Of a stretch of 64,000 nucleotides of DNA, positions 1-10,184 are shown piece by piece. The notes below the pieces were generated by a model. The model made no database searches. It was not told the origin of the DNA and was given only the letters and a program-made list of their open reading frames with translations. The DNA is from Candidatus Poribacteria bacterium (GTDB lineage: Bacteria; Poribacteria; WGA-4E; WGA-3G): positions 123,778 to 187,777 of the forward strand of contig JAJDWA010000058.1 of the NCBI GenBank assembly GCA_022825825.1, read 5' to 3'. Position 1 is the first letter of the stretch, and each line of letters opens with the position of its first letter. Made by a program: the position numbers and the translations under genes.

Positions 1-291
1 AGTGTGTCCCTTTAAGAAATCCTCATCTTTGATAAGGTCAACATTCCTACGAAATGAGACATTGCCACCGCGTTTGTAATTTTTACGGACTAACTTAAAG
101 TATTCGTCAAGTGTTTTGTGTAGGTCAGGCTTCTTTTTTCGTGTTTTTGCCCATTTGAGTTCTAATCGAGGCATCTCAGCATCATCTAACCGAAGGTAAC
201 CATTCTTCTCATCGCCACTGATACCACTAATTTCCCAAGTTGTCGGAATCTCTAACTGAATGCCCGCCCAACCGAAAAGAGTCCAGTCCAT
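1..291 (-). CDS. Partial hypothetical protein (3' end outside window)
   Basis: An open frame runs from an ATG at 291 down to the window edge, giving 97 residues without a stop. It begins MDWTLFGWAGIQLEIPTTWE and continues with a charged stretch containing RKKKPDLHKTLDEYF. It lies 29 bases downstream of the stop of the OPT-like transporter on the same strand, so it is probably the next gene of that operon. A purine-rich stretch (GTGGAAAAGAG) precedes the ATG. The opening strand-like segment recalls small beta-sandwich proteins, but I do not recognise the family and assign no function. The gene is cut by the window boundary, not by mutation. Confidence 0.6.
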   Translation of the reverse strand, partial: MDWTLFGWAGIQLEIPTTWEISGISGDEKNGYLRLDDAEMPRLELKWAKTRKKKPDLHKTLDEYFKLVRKNYKRGGNVSFRRNVDLIKDEDFLKGHT

Positions 292-320
292 ATCTCTTTT
301 CCACCACGAAATAACTTTAC

Positions 321-2309
321 CTAAAACGGTTTAACAATAACAGCTTTAGAGACAAGGGCAATTGCAACAGTACCCATTCCTATCAATCCAACGCCGCATG
401 CAAATCCAGCTGCCAATACCGGATTAAACATAAACCATCGCTTTAAACCGAACCGCTTAATCATATAGAATCTACCGATGATAGCACCGAGCAACCGCGC
501 AACCATGCTACCCGGATCAGCACCAATTCCACCGACAATACCGTAAAACCACATAGAGGGGTATTTAAACACCCAAAGCAGCCCGTAGATGGCAAGGCTG
601 GAAGTAAACCCTGCAGCAACATAATCACCTCGAATGGCTTGTATTATCTCACTATTCCCATCGCGCAGTGATGTTATCATGAGACATTCGTTTGTTGCGT
701 TAATCGGCCACATCATCTGAACATACGGATATTGTGCGCTCGGTATTGGTGCTATTTGCCAGATAAAGTGTTGCACCACAATTCCACTGATAATCAGGAT
801 AGGCATAATAAGTAGTGTAGCGGCAAGATTTGATGTGAAAGTTGTTCCCGTCAGTTCAAGCACGCGCCACCCTTGTGTACCTGCTCCGTAATCTTCGTCA
901 GGTAGTGGGGCAAACCAGATATCAATTTCCTCGTACCGACTGAGAATAAAGGTAATCTCATGCAAATAAGGTATTTCAAACAGATCACGCCCAAGGACCC
1001 CGAAAGTCCGTGCGGTGATATAGGAATTTATTGGCGTATATAAGAATGCGAACCCAAGTAGGAAACTCAGTGGGAAATTCGGCACCATCCAATGGATGAG
1101 CCAGACAAATCCACCCATACCGATAAGCCATAGTATCCCCATAAGCCATAATGGGAAGTCACCACGGTTCGGTGGTGTAGCAAGCGAACCACGTTGTCCC
1201 GCCTCTTTCTTAGAACTGCGAAGTTTGAAAAGCATTGGAACAGAGGCTGCCATACCAACAAGACCAAGGCTAAACGTTTTACCTATCCCGTAACTCCGCC
1301 AGAAATCGAGATCGTTGTAAAGTCCAGTTGCACGCACATCAAGTCCAGGGTGCCACTGATGTAATATCTCGTTTCTATAGAGAATATGCGGATTGAGAAC
1401 AAACTGCGATAACATCGCGGTGACAAACTCCGACATCACCACTGGGAACGGCAAAACAAAGCCGAAGAGCATCTGTCCGAAGTCTGTTCGGAGTGCAAAG
1501 ACGCCTGTCGGCGCGAATCCTTCAATGCTTTGTGTAAAGTCTATCCACGGTATCTTCAGTATTTGTATCGGTTGACTCATCATCACGCCAGTAAGCGCAG
1601 GAACACCGATGTAGATGAATCCCCATATTAAGCCCGCCATAGACCCGATAGAAAATACTTGCCATCGCCATGTTTCCTGTTTACCGGTTGTCTCTGCTAA
1701 CGCAGTTGCCCCTTGTGCAGTAATCGGTGCCATGGGATAGGGCAATCGTTCAAGGTCAGCAGTAAGTCTAAAGAGAATATACTGCCCACTGACGAACCGT
1801 AATGTGCCAAGTAACTTCCCTACAAGGTAGACACCTATAGGCAACAACCAGTCGGGGTGTAGCAGACTTCGCTCCGCAATGGCTAAGGAATCACCTGCGG
1901 GTACAACCCATGCAGGGATTTTGTCTGCAATTTCATAAGAATCGGCTTGCGGTGTTTGTTGAAAATATGAATACCAGATAAAACTCCGATACTGCATACC
2001 GCTGCCGACCGCTGCGCCTGTGAGGCTCAACAGCATATAGAGTTCTTGACGGCGTGCCGTGGTGAAGGAACGTCTGGCTAATTCAGTGAACAGAATAACT
2101 GCAACCCAGGGAGCAGCCGCTGCACCGGATTGGCCAGATACATAGCTCAGATAGATGGAACCAGGCATCATGAGCAACCCAACAAAGAGTGCGCCAAAAA
2201 ACACTTTGCCTGTCAATCCGGATTCAAAGGTTCGGATACCACCTTCTATGTCGTAGCGTTGCGCCCACGTTTGCCATTCATCTGCTTGTGAGATTCTCTC
2301 TCTCGCCAA
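321..2309 (-). CDS. OPT-like multi-pass membrane transporter
   Basis: A 662-residue integral membrane protein with a short hydrophilic N-terminus followed by at least a dozen hydrophobic segments. The segment LERLPYPMAPITAQGATALAE near residue 185 and the glycine-rich helices after it resemble the oligopeptide/metal-chelate transporter (OPT/YSL) fold and related uncharacterised bacterial membrane families (DUF6785/DUF6784 type). Substrate is unknown. The start is a TTG at 2309. It is chosen because AAGGAG lies about 10 bases upstream and no ATG fits. The gene sits between a small membrane protein gene and a partial gene on the same strand. The membrane-transport call is firm; the family name is tentative. 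Confidence 0.6.
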   Translation of the reverse strand: MARERISQADEWQTWAQRYDIEGGIRTFESGLTGKVFFGALFVGLLMMPGSIYLSYVSGQSGAAAAPWVAVILFTELARRSFTTARRQELYMLLSLTGAAVGSGMQYRSFIWYSYFQQTPQADSYEIADKIPAWVVPAGDSLAIAERSLLHPDWLLPIGVYLVGKLLGTLRFVSGQYILFRLTADLERLPYPMAPITAQGATALAETTGKQETWRWQVFSIGSMAGLIWGFIYIGVPALTGVMMSQPIQILKIPWIDFTQSIEGFAPTGVFALRTDFGQMLFGFVLPFPVVMSEFVTAMLSQFVLNPHILYRNEILHQWHPGLDVRATGLYNDLDFWRSYGIGKTFSLGLVGMAASVPMLFKLRSSKKEAGQRGSLATPPNRGDFPLWLMGILWLIGMGGFVWLIHWMVPNFPLSFLLGFAFLYTPINSYITARTFGVLGRDLFEIPYLHEITFILSRYEEIDIWFAPLPDEDYGAGTQGWRVLELTGTTFTSNLAATLLIMPILIISGIVVQHFIWQIAPIPSAQYPYVQMMWPINATNECLMITSLRDGNSEIIQAIRGDYVAAGFTSSLAIYGLLWVFKYPSMWFYGIVGGIGADPGSMVARLLGAIIGRFYMIKRFGLKRWFMFNPVLAAGFACGVGLIGMGTVAIALVSKAVIVKPF

Positions 2310-2346
2310 ATTATATTTTCTCCTTTTTTACAACACTCTTGTCCGA

Positions 2347-2387
2347 GGGGTTTCTAACCCCGCTGAATACCATACGCGCATTCAGCG
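2347..2387. repeat. Intergenic double hairpin, dispersed palindromic repeat
   Basis: Two adjacent inverted repeats: GGGGTT/AACCCC with a 3-base loop (2347-2361), then CGCTGAAT/ATTCAGCG with an 11-base loop (2361-2387). The GGTTTC-TAACC core matches the palindromic repeats at 10101 and 18655. It lies just upstream of the OPT-like gene. Confidence 0.7.
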
Positions 2388-2435
2388 TTGATTTGGATTT
2401 ATTACGTGCTAAATACTCCGATAATTGACAGTCAT

Positions 2436-2627
2436 TCAATTATCATCTTTCGGTGTATTTTTATCTTTTCCTTCGCTGAGTTCTTCCCAAAAATGAGCGA
2501 TGAATATGCCGATAATCAGGATGAGTGCTGCGAACATCTGCCATTGCCAGCGTCCCCCTAAGAACAGAACACTGAAGAACCAGAAGGCAGTGCCAATGAT
2601 AATAATAACGCTTGCTAATTTTTCCAT
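2436..2627 (-). CDS. Small two-helix membrane protein
   Basis: A 63-residue protein starting MEKLASVIIIIGTAFWFFS. It has two hydrophobic helices (about residues 5-22 and 30-46) and a hydrophilic acidic/lysine-rich tail. A TTG two codons upstream lies directly against the ribosome binding site, so the ATG at 2627 is preferred: AAGGGA ends 7 bases before it. It sits between the giant FtsX-like protein and the OPT-like transporter, all on the minus strand, and is probably in their transcript. No known family is recognised. It could be a small accessory subunit of either membrane neighbour, but nothing in the sequence proves this. Confidence 0.65.
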   Translation of the reverse strand: MEKLASVIIIIGTAFWFFSVLFLGGRWQWQMFAALILIIGIFIAHFWEELSEGKDKNTPKDDN

Positions 2628-2662
2628 ATACAATTCCCTTGTTCAGTCAGGTTCTGATTTAC

Positions 2663-5600
2663 TTAATCTGCCGGTGCCACGACGGGATCCAATTGTGCAG
2701 TACCTTCCTGCGTATCAGTGCTTTCAGTTCTACCACGTTCATGGAATTCTGAGCGGACATCAACGCTGAAGGTTCGCCATATAAGCAGCTGCTTCCGCAA
2801 CAAATTGAGAAAACGCCGATTAACCCGTTTCCAAGACGCTATCTCACCACTTTCGCGGTTCACATCTAACGTAATTTTGTATAAATCTTCCTCTTCTCCA
2901 CCAACAGGCGAGGTGATAAACTGAATAGATTGACTGACCCCTAAATCATACGGTGCTAACCAGACCATCATCCCGATCTCGTAAGAATCCTCCTCAGGTT
3001 GTGTGCTGAAAGTGACATTGTCTGTATAGAAATCGCTGGCAGATTCATCGGCATGTGCATCAAAATAATCACGCATAAAGACGTTCAAACCGAGTGCTTC
3101 TTCTGCTAAGACGGTAAAAGGTAGATTGAAATGCCACACATCGCCTTCAGGTTCAGGCAACTTCCATTTCCGTTCAATATCTGGCACTGCCATACGCGCC
3201 GCTTTTATAGCAGGATAAAGTGTACTGAGTAGCACCACAATCATTACGACAACGGTTGCTACGACTGTAGACATTGAGGAATAGTTGAGCGTTAACCCCG
3301 CAAGCCAACCGAAATTCACCAACGTTGTCGCTATCACTTGTCCCATCAAATACCCTAAAACAGCCCCGACAATCGCATATACGCACGCTTCGGCAAGGAA
3401 GAGGAACGCTATATGAATAGGTGCAAGTCCGACAGAACTATAGATGCTGATTTCGCGCACGCGTTCATAAACTGCCCCAAGCATTGTATTCAAAACGATT
3501 AACGCAGCAATCAGAATCGGCACGAACAGGTTACCCATCCCGCTAAAACTTGTCATACCGATACTGCTATAAAGGTAGGTATCTTTGTCACGCCCGACAA
3601 AGAAGTCAAGCGCAATGCGATTCATCAGCGGTGCCATGATGAGATCAAGTTTATCAATAGCACCTAATAGTTTTGGATCCTCCTCTTTAGGTTCCATGTT
3701 GACTGCAACGCTTCTCAGCGTTCCACCTTGGTTCATGACAACTTCGTAAGGCAAAACGGCAATGCTATCTGGTGTGAGATGGAGATATTTTTGTAGTTCG
3801 CCTTCAAGCGTTTCATCACCTGTGCCACCACGGCTCTGCTGCTGTTGCATCAATTGATAGTCGACAGGTGTCATCTCTTCGCCATCGTTATCCGTCAAAT
3901 CCTTGAAGCCTATTCCCAAAACACCGACGACGGTAAAATCAGCACCGTAAACGGAGATTGTAGCTTTCCCCATATCACTCTCTGTGATTTTCAGGAGATC
4001 CGCCATACCCTTTGGAAGCACGATTGCGTAGGGCCACTCAGTTGGCCAACTGTCGGCATCGGCGCGGTTAAACCATTTTCCATATTGCAGGTACCGATCA
4101 ATACCTGTGACTGCGGGTTCTGATTCACTCATGCCGACAAGCATATTTGCGGCGAAACGGAGTGCCTCACCTGTGAGCGGGTGTGTCGGCGGTGCGGGAT
4201 CCTGAGTGTTTGAACTCCGTGTCAATTGAACAAAAGACTGATCACCCGTCCCAGAAGACTGATACCAAGAACGTGGTGCTACAACATTTTGAACCACAAG
4301 GACCGGTTCCTCGTCAACAACTGTGATAAATCCGTTTTCCTGTAATCCTGCTATTGCTGCTGGGATATCCAACGGTGTTTGCCCTTGCTTTGCCAGGAGT
4401 TGGTTTTTCTGTTCCAAAAGCCGTTCTAAATCGTCTACAGTAATTTGCGTCTTCTGCATATCATTTAGAATTGAGTTAAGGACAGGTTCTTCAAGCGGAC
4501 GCCAATACTGATCGCGAATAAGCAAGCCTGTGTAACGCGGTGTAACCTGTGGCAAACTGGTTCGGTTCGGACGCATAAATGTCCGCACCGATGTAAACGA
4601 AATGACAGTAAACGTGAGGATAACCAACGTTGCGCACGTAAGGATAGTACGTCCTTTCCGTTTACGCATATTGGAAATACCGAGGCTAAATGCTGCAGCA
4701 CTTGCGCTTAACCTACCTACATCAGCTTTATACACCTTATTGCCTTGTTGACGAATCTTTTCAAGTTGCTCCTCGAATTTCCTAACAATAATGCTAATGA
4801 CAATCACTGTCAATGCAAGCACAATGAACGCAATTAAGATGATTATAGGTGTTGTCGTTATCTGGAATGCAGGATGTACTTGGCTTAAGAAGTAAAAGAC
4901 AAGTAGGAAAATGCCAAAAGTAGCTAAAATCTGCCTGTGAATGTTCGGGAATCCGAATATAAGCCGTTCCATAAAGTATGCGAACGGCATCAAGAGCGCA
5001 AGGTAGAACATAATGCCGTTAACCACATCGTTGCCTGTACTTTTAACGTCCGGATAGGCGCGTGATTCGTATCCCCACGCTGCGCGCGCTAATTTCAGTG
5101 CCTGCTGGTAGTCGTTTTGGAACAGTGCTGTTTCCGCGCGTGTTAAATACTCATTGGCAAATTGGTGTAATTTATCGAGGCGGTCACTTGAAATGCCGAA
5201 TCTTTTGTAAAGGCGAGATCGGTTTTCATCAAGCCACCACATATCACGCACAACAACATAAGGGGTAAGACGGATGCTACCGTTTTCGCGCACAACGAAC
5301 CCTTCACCTGTATAAAGGGTCGGGTTTTTCATACCACTTTTGGTGGCTTTAATGAGCAATAGACGTTTGCCAATTTGCCCGTACGCCATCCCGATTTTTA
5401 TACGACTCTGGGGTTCGCTATAGACAAGCGCAATCGGTTCAGCTGCAGAAACGCCTTCCTGTTGCCACGGTTTAGACATCCCAAATTTTTCTGGCGGACT
5501 ATCAGACAGCGCATCATACACCTCTAATTCGCGTAAGGTTCGGAGGTAACGTTGATCAACCAAGTCATAAATAGTCGTAGACACACAGGGGAAGGTAACA

Positions 5601-8600
5601 ACCCGGCATCCGCGTCGCCGTGTGTTGATCCGTACTTTATTTGGGAGCAGTTTGGCACCGTAATTTCCTAAATCGGGTGCGTAAACAATATCCCCTGAAT
5701 CTGGGTCAAGGATGTATGCCTCAACTTCTTGTGCACCACCGAGTCGTCGGGTCGCTCTTCCTTCCATCGCCAACCCAACAACTTCAAAATTACCTTTATT
5801 ATCGCCCATCGCAAAGAGGTCACCACGCACCCCCATCATTGTCTTATGTTTACGGCGGAGCGTCAGAATCGGGTATGGCACAGGTTTACTTGGTAGTGCA
5901 GATTCACGGGCATCAAATTCAACGACATCACCGAAAAGGTTACAGTAGAAGTTTCCAACACGTGCTGCAGTGGGCATCTGTGGGTCTCGTAGTGCCTGTA
6001 TCAGTAAAGATGCCAATGTCTTTGCTTGCTGATGTAGGTTTCCATCTTCACGCAAGTCAACACGATCAATCGTATCAAGCGGTGTGTCAGTCAGTACGCG
6101 TGCGTCTTCAATCGTTGCAAAGGCAATACCTGTTTTGCCGACAAGCGTTGCGACTTCGCTATCAAACGCAATTTTCCCCGGAATATAGGTTTTCCAAGTT
6201 TTCCCGCCACTTGCAGAAATAGCATTAACAAAGTTAGTACTACCCCCCAATCCTACAATTGATATTAATGTTTTGATGTCCTCTATCTCGTCTTCTGTGA
6301 ATGTGTCGGGGTCTTCGTGCCGTAGCCTGAGCATAGCGTCTAACTGTTCACGCATGCGGATACTGTTTTTTCGGTTTTTCTTTGCGCTACGCACATCGTT
6401 TCGGATAAACCGCTCTACCTCCTTGCGGATGTAGTCCATATCTTTGAGCATATCTTCGGACGGTTCACCTCTGTTTCGCCACTGCTCAAACTGCATCTTC
6501 ATGAGGCGACTAACACCGCCCAAGCCAGTGAGTTTGCCATAATGTGCACTCAGAAGGGTCTCAAGCGTCTTTCCTTCAAGGTCAACCTTGTCCGAAATCT
6601 GACTTGCCACCGACCACTGACGCGCCATTACCGCTTGACGAATCTGGTCATCCGTTGCCCGCCATAACTTCCTTACCCGGACACCAAAATCGGCATCCGC
6701 AGCATAAGCTGCCAGTTTATTGCCGATACTCGCAAATTCACGCCGCAACACAAATTCCGGCTGCTGGTCATAGAACCATCCTTTGTTAAATACACCGAAC
6801 TGATTAGATTGGGAGGAGAGATCAATACTACAGAAAAGAGAGGTATAGTACCGATTGAAAAGGTCTTGTAGCGCGACAGCAGCTTCAATCTGTGCAAGTT
6901 TGCGATCATATTCTACTTCACTTATGCGCGCCATCGTCTCAACCCGACTCTGAATGTTTCGGAATCGCGCATTTCTTAAAGTGAGCATGTTATCACGAAG
7001 TAGGACTTTCGTTTGTGCTTCTAAATCTGTTGTAAGCGAGGGGAGTTGTTTAATGAGATTTTCAAGAGCAATTACATCTGAAGCTGCGCTTTGTTTGACT
7101 GCCTGTAGAATTTCAACCTCAACCAGATATGCAGCGATGCGTTTGCGCACCTCTTTTGCTTCGACCACTTCCTCCTTAGAGAGATAACTGTTCAAAATAA
7201 GCAGTTCCTCATCTAAATACTCACGGGTGAGACTTTCATGGGAATCCAACAGGTGTTGGACCCGGACTCCCTCTAAACGCGCGTTCCGCAGCGCAATTTC
7301 AAAGATGCCCTGTTTATCTCGTGCCAAATCCTCAATCAGGATAGTTTCAGACGAACCGTCCACACCTTCGCCTGTAACAGCTTCAGTCAAACGTTGCCGA
7401 AGTTGATCGTTAATTCTATCTATCCGTTCTTGTGAAGTTTCCGTTAAATACTGCCCTTGCAACTCTGATGATAAACTATGTTCTTTTTCACTGCTCAATT
7501 TCGCAATAGCACTTTTAATTTGGTTTTCAACAAGCGTACTGTCTTTGAGATTTTGCTTTATTTTTTGCAGCAATGCTCGCTCTCTTGATATGGCTGCTTC
7601 CTTAGTTTCAGTTGTCCTTGCAAGAATCCTACGCGCTTTCCTTGCCTCTTTGAGAGTCGGTAGATCTAAGTGGCGATCAAGCACCTTTTCAGGGGTCCAC
7701 ATCAAAGCAAATTTTCGTGAATCACTCATCTCCCAATTGGCGAGTGTTTGATTGAGTCGCTCAATATCAGAAACTAATTCTGGAGGCAGGTCATCTGGTG
7801 TGGGAACTTCGTAATCAGTCCCGTTTTTCGTTGGCAACAGATAGGATGTGTTCGGATGTTTGCCGTATTGATCGTCTATTACACCATCTTGGAGTTCGCG
7901 TATTATTTTATCCACTGCCCAAGTATCTAATCGGGCAATAGGTAGCGCATGGGTTTCAATGAGCTCTTGCTGAGCCACCCTGCTTGTATCTAAAGCGGAT
8001 GTTCGAATTTGGGCAAGCCGTTTAACGATCTGGCGGAGGAAGTGTGTCGTTTGGAGTGCTTCCTTTTCGAAGCGGACGAGGTTGGCGTTGAGTCTTGATT
8101 TTTCTTCCTCTGTGAATCCCTGTTTCTCACGTTTCCGGTTGCGATCCACCTGTTTTTTCTGTCGTTCTGAGAAATCTCTTTGTGCTGCGCGCAGTGAATC
8201 AACATGGGAGCGGGTTGTTGAGAGTCCTGTTAATGTTGTAGCGAGCGATTCCAAGTCTTCCTTTATACCATGCACACCGTAATAGAAATCCGCGTCCAGA
8301 TCGACTAAAATACTTCTATCAATAGAAAGCAACAGTTTACGTCCTAATTCTTCAAACTCAATAATATCGTTGGACAATCCTCGTCTTAATCCGTGTAGAG
8401 TAGGTGTTCCAGGAGCATCGGTTGCTGTACCAACAATATCCTGTCCAATACCTTCCATGAATGCACGCATCCCAGCTAACCCTTGAAAATGTGCATCAAC
8501 AGCAACAAATAACACAGAACGACCAGGCCGGTATTGCGGTTGTCCAAACAAACGGACGAGTTCCATGAGTACCGCAATCCCACACGTTGGGTCGGCACCG

Positions 8601-9937
8601 GGAGCAATTGCTGGCACGACAGACATAGAATCGTAATAAGCCGTGAGCACGACCAGTTCATCGCGCAGCACAGGATCACCACCCTCTAAAAAGCCGCGGA
8701 TATTTTGACCGACGCGCCGTTCCCACTTCATTTTACCACGCAAGCGAACATTGACCTCTTCACTGCTGGCGAGAAAATCTTTTAATTGCGCAGCATCTGT
8801 TTTAGAGACCCAAAATCGGGGGATATTTGCTGGCACAGTGAGAAATTTGTTTTCTGCCTCACCACGAATTGTTGTTTCCGGTTCTATAAAAACAACGGCA
8901 GATGCGCCGAGCATCGCAGCGTTGATCCATCGGGTGCCTGAGTTAAATTCGGTAAGAACGATGGCACCTTTCGGAATAAAAATATGGGACTCGCTTGCAG
9001 CGACGAATTCGCCATTTTCGTCAATCTGCCCGTCCTTATTGTTATCTATTCCATCCGTTGCATCGCCTGGTACTTCGTCTGTCCATCCATCACCGTTATT
9101 GTCAATACCGTCTGTTGCCCACCCCAGAATTTCTGATAACAACGGAATTTCGCCATATTCATCTACAATGCCATCTTCATTGTTATCAATACCATCGGAG
9201 GCTTTTTGGAGATGTCCATTGAGAACATCATCGGTTATACTGGCTTGTGTAACACGATAACGTCTCGCAAGGGATACCAGTGTATCACCTGCCTGTAGTT
9301 TATACCAAAAACCGCCGACGTTACTTCCGTTGAAATCTACGAGCTGCGCATCATCCCCGTAAAATAGAGGGCCGGTGAGACCACCAGTGGGAATAAAAAC
9401 TGTGTTTCCCTCCACCACAGGTGTAGGTAAGTATTGGTTATGCGGGTTTTCTGTAATATCTGTTAGAGAAACAGCATAGTTTTCCGCAATTTCCTCCAGG
9501 GTTTCTCCAGATGCAACGGTATGTTTAACACCATCAGCAAGGAGAGAGGTCCTAACAAGGTTTGGCCACAACGGTTTGAGCGAGAATGTCCGTTGCACCG
9601 TGCCATCATCGGAAAGAATATCAATGGCACTATTGCCATAATCAATAGGAACTGTAACAGTAAATTCGCGGCTTTCAACATTCTTCAATCCCATTTCAAC
9701 AAAACGGTCAAAAATATATTTACTGCCATTTGCTGCTTGCGGATAACCTGTAACACGGCTTTCCAAACTGGATAACCGGGCAAGGTCTTTTCGAATGTTG
9801 CGGATAGAAAGTGCATCTCGTATTTGGATTGCAGACTCAGACAACCCTAACGTTTTTTTACCTTCTGCTGCATAACCGAACGAAACGCAGCATAAAAAGA
9901 CGAATAAATGGACAACGATATAATATCTAATTCTCAT
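2663..9937 (-). CDS. Giant secreted/membrane protein: M28-like domain, LysM, Ca-type repeats, coiled coils, FtsX-like permease
   Basis: About 2424 residues. The start is the ATG at 9937, which has GGGGA about 6 bases upstream and opens a clear signal peptide (MRIRYYIVVHLFVFLCCVSF). Order of parts: an M28-type lid region; two LysM motifs (VASGETLEEIAENY and QAGDTLVSLARRY); three DGIDNNxDGxxDE calcium-type repeats; a PA-like segment; an M28 peptidase fold near residues 430-500; a long charged coiled-coil region; a first membrane cluster near 1640-1790; a periplasmic domain; and a final FtsX/MacB-type permease block near 2145-2250 containing YERVREISIYSSVGL. In the M28 fold the usual HxD zinc motif reads YYD (Y434, D436), GAND reads GADP (D449), and the catalytic EE site reads DA. 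It is therefore probably an inactive peptidase fold used for binding. No ABC ATPase gene is adjacent. Confidence 0.75.
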   Translation of the reverse strand: MRIRYYIVVHLFVFLCCVSFGYAAEGKKTLGLSESAIQIRDALSIRNIRKDLARLSSLESRVTGYPQAANGSKYIFDRFVEMGLKNVESREFTVTVPIDYGNSAIDILSDDGTVQRTFSLKPLWPNLVRTSLLADGVKHTVASGETLEEIAENYAVSLTDITENPHNQYLPTPVVEGNTVFIPTGGLTGPLFYGDDAQLVDFNGSNVGGFWYKLQAGDTLVSLARRYRVTQASITDDVLNGHLQKASDGIDNNEDGIVDEYGEIPLLSEILGWATDGIDNNGDGWTDEVPGDATDGIDNNKDGQIDENGEFVAASESHIFIPKGAIVLTEFNSGTRWINAAMLGASAVVFIEPETTIRGEAENKFLTVPANIPRFWVSKTDAAQLKDFLASSEEVNVRLRGKMKWERRVGQNIRGFLEGGDPVLRDELVVLTAYYDSMSVVPAIAPGADPTCGIAVLMELVRLFGQPQYRPGRSVLFVAVDAHFQGLAGMRAFMEGIGQDIVGTATDAPGTPTLHGLRRGLSNDIIEFEELGRKLLLSIDRSILVDLDADFYYGVHGIKEDLESLATTLTGLSTTRSHVDSLRAAQRDFSERQKKQVDRNRKREKQGFTEEEKSRLNANLVRFEKEALQTTHFLRQIVKRLAQIRTSALDTSRVAQQELIETHALPIARLDTWAVDKIIRELQDGVIDDQYGKHPNTSYLLPTKNGTDYEVPTPDDLPPELVSDIERLNQTLANWEMSDSRKFALMWTPEKVLDRHLDLPTLKEARKARRILARTTETKEAAISRERALLQKIKQNLKDSTLVENQIKSAIAKLSSEKEHSLSSELQGQYLTETSQERIDRINDQLRQRLTEAVTGEGVDGSSETILIEDLARDKQGIFEIALRNARLEGVRVQHLLDSHESLTREYLDEELLILNSYLSKEEVVEAKEVRKRIAAYLVEVEILQAVKQSAASDVIALENLIKQLPSLTTDLEAQTKVLLRDNMLTLRNARFRNIQSRVETMARISEVEYDRKLAQIEAAVALQDLFNRYYTSLFCSIDLSSQSNQFGVFNKGWFYDQQPEFVLRREFASIGNKLAAYAADADFGVRVRKLWRATDDQIRQAVMARQWSVASQISDKVDLEGKTLETLLSAHYGKLTGLGGVSRLMKMQFEQWRNRGEPSEDMLKDMDYIRKEVERFIRNDVRSAKKNRKNSIRMREQLDAMLRLRHEDPDTFTEDEIEDIKTLISIVGLGGSTNFVNAISASGGKTWKTYIPGKIAFDSEVATLVGKTGIAFATIEDARVLTDTPLDTIDRVDLREDGNLHQQAKTLASLLIQALRDPQMPTAARVGNFYCNLFGDVVEFDARESALPSKPVPYPILTLRRKHKTMMGVRGDLFAMGDNKGNFEVVGLAMEGRATRRLGGAQEVEAYILDPDSGDIVYAPDLGNYGAKLLPNKVRINTRRRGCRVVTFPCVSTTIYDLVDQRYLRTLRELEVYDALSDSPPEKFGMSKPWQQEGVSAAEPIALVYSEPQSRIKIGMAYGQIGKRLLLIKATKSGMKNPTLYTGEGFVVRENGSIRLTPYVVVRDMWWLDENRSRLYKRFGISSDRLDKLHQFANEYLTRAETALFQNDYQQALKLARAAWGYESRAYPDVKSTGNDVVNGIMFYLALLMPFAYFMERLIFGFPNIHRQILATFGIFLLVFYFLSQVHPAFQITTTPIIILIAFIVLALTVIVISIIVRKFEEQLEKIRQQGNKVYKADVGRLSASAAAFSLGISNMRKRKGRTILTCATLVILTFTVISFTSVRTFMRPNRTSLPQVTPRYTGLLIRDQYWRPLEEPVLNSILNDMQKTQITVDDLERLLEQKNQLLAKQGQTPLDIPAAIAGLQENGFITVVDEEPVLVVQNVVAPRSWYQSSGTGDQSFVQLTRSSNTQDPAPPTHPLTGEALRFAANMLVGMSESEPAVTGIDRYLQYGKWFNRADADSWPTEWPYAIVLPKGMADLLKITESDMGKATISVYGADFTVVGVLGIGFKDLTDNDGEEMTPVDYQLMQQQQSRGGTGDETLEGELQKYLHLTPDSIAVLPYEVVMNQGGTLRSVAVNMEPKEEDPKLLGAIDKLDLIMAPLMNRIALDFFVGRDKDTYLYSSIGMTSFSGMGNLFVPILIAALIVLNTMLGAVYERVREISIYSSVGLAPIHIAFLFLAEACVYAIVGAVLGYLMGQVIATTLVNFGWLAGLTLNYSSMSTVVATVVVMIVVLLSTLYPAIKAARMAVPDIERKWKLPEPEGDVWHFNLPFTVLAEEALGLNVFMRDYFDAHADESASDFYTDNVTFSTQPEEDSYEIGMMVWLAPYDLGVSQSIQFITSPVGGEEEDLYKITLDVNRESGEIASWKRVNRRFLNLLRKQLLIWRTFSVDVRSEFHERGRTESTDTQEGTAQLDPVVAPAD

Positions 9938-10100
9938 GTAATTTCCCCGATTTTTATGTTTCACTTCTTTTAGTGTATCAAATTTCCAAATTATTTTCAA
10001 TATAAAATCAGAAAAATAAAAACAAAGAAGGATGGGGAAAATGGAAGGTATGAATCTATTTAGAGTAAATTATAAAAATAAATGGACGCTTTCGGCTCTT

Positions 10101-10130
10101 GGTAGGCGAGGTTTCCTAACCTCGCTGGTG
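10101..10130. repeat. Dispersed palindromic repeat
   Basis: GCGAGGTT/AACCTCGC with a 4-base loop (10106-10125), flanked by GGTAG and CTGG. It lies in the 247-base gap between the giant membrane protein start and the methyltransferase stop. No gene is seen in that gap. Confidence 0.75.
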
Positions 10131-10184
10131 CAGCGTGTCCAAGTCCTTCTAAAACCCACCATAAAAGTGAGATCAAAATACCCA

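Noticed and set aside
5641..6222. 193-codon plus-strand frame
   Set aside because: Antisense to the large M28/FtsX gene; no ribosome site, and its composition is that of a shadow frame.
8751..9260. 169-codon plus-strand frame
   Set aside because: Shadow of the same gene, serine-rich owing to the repeat region on the other strand.
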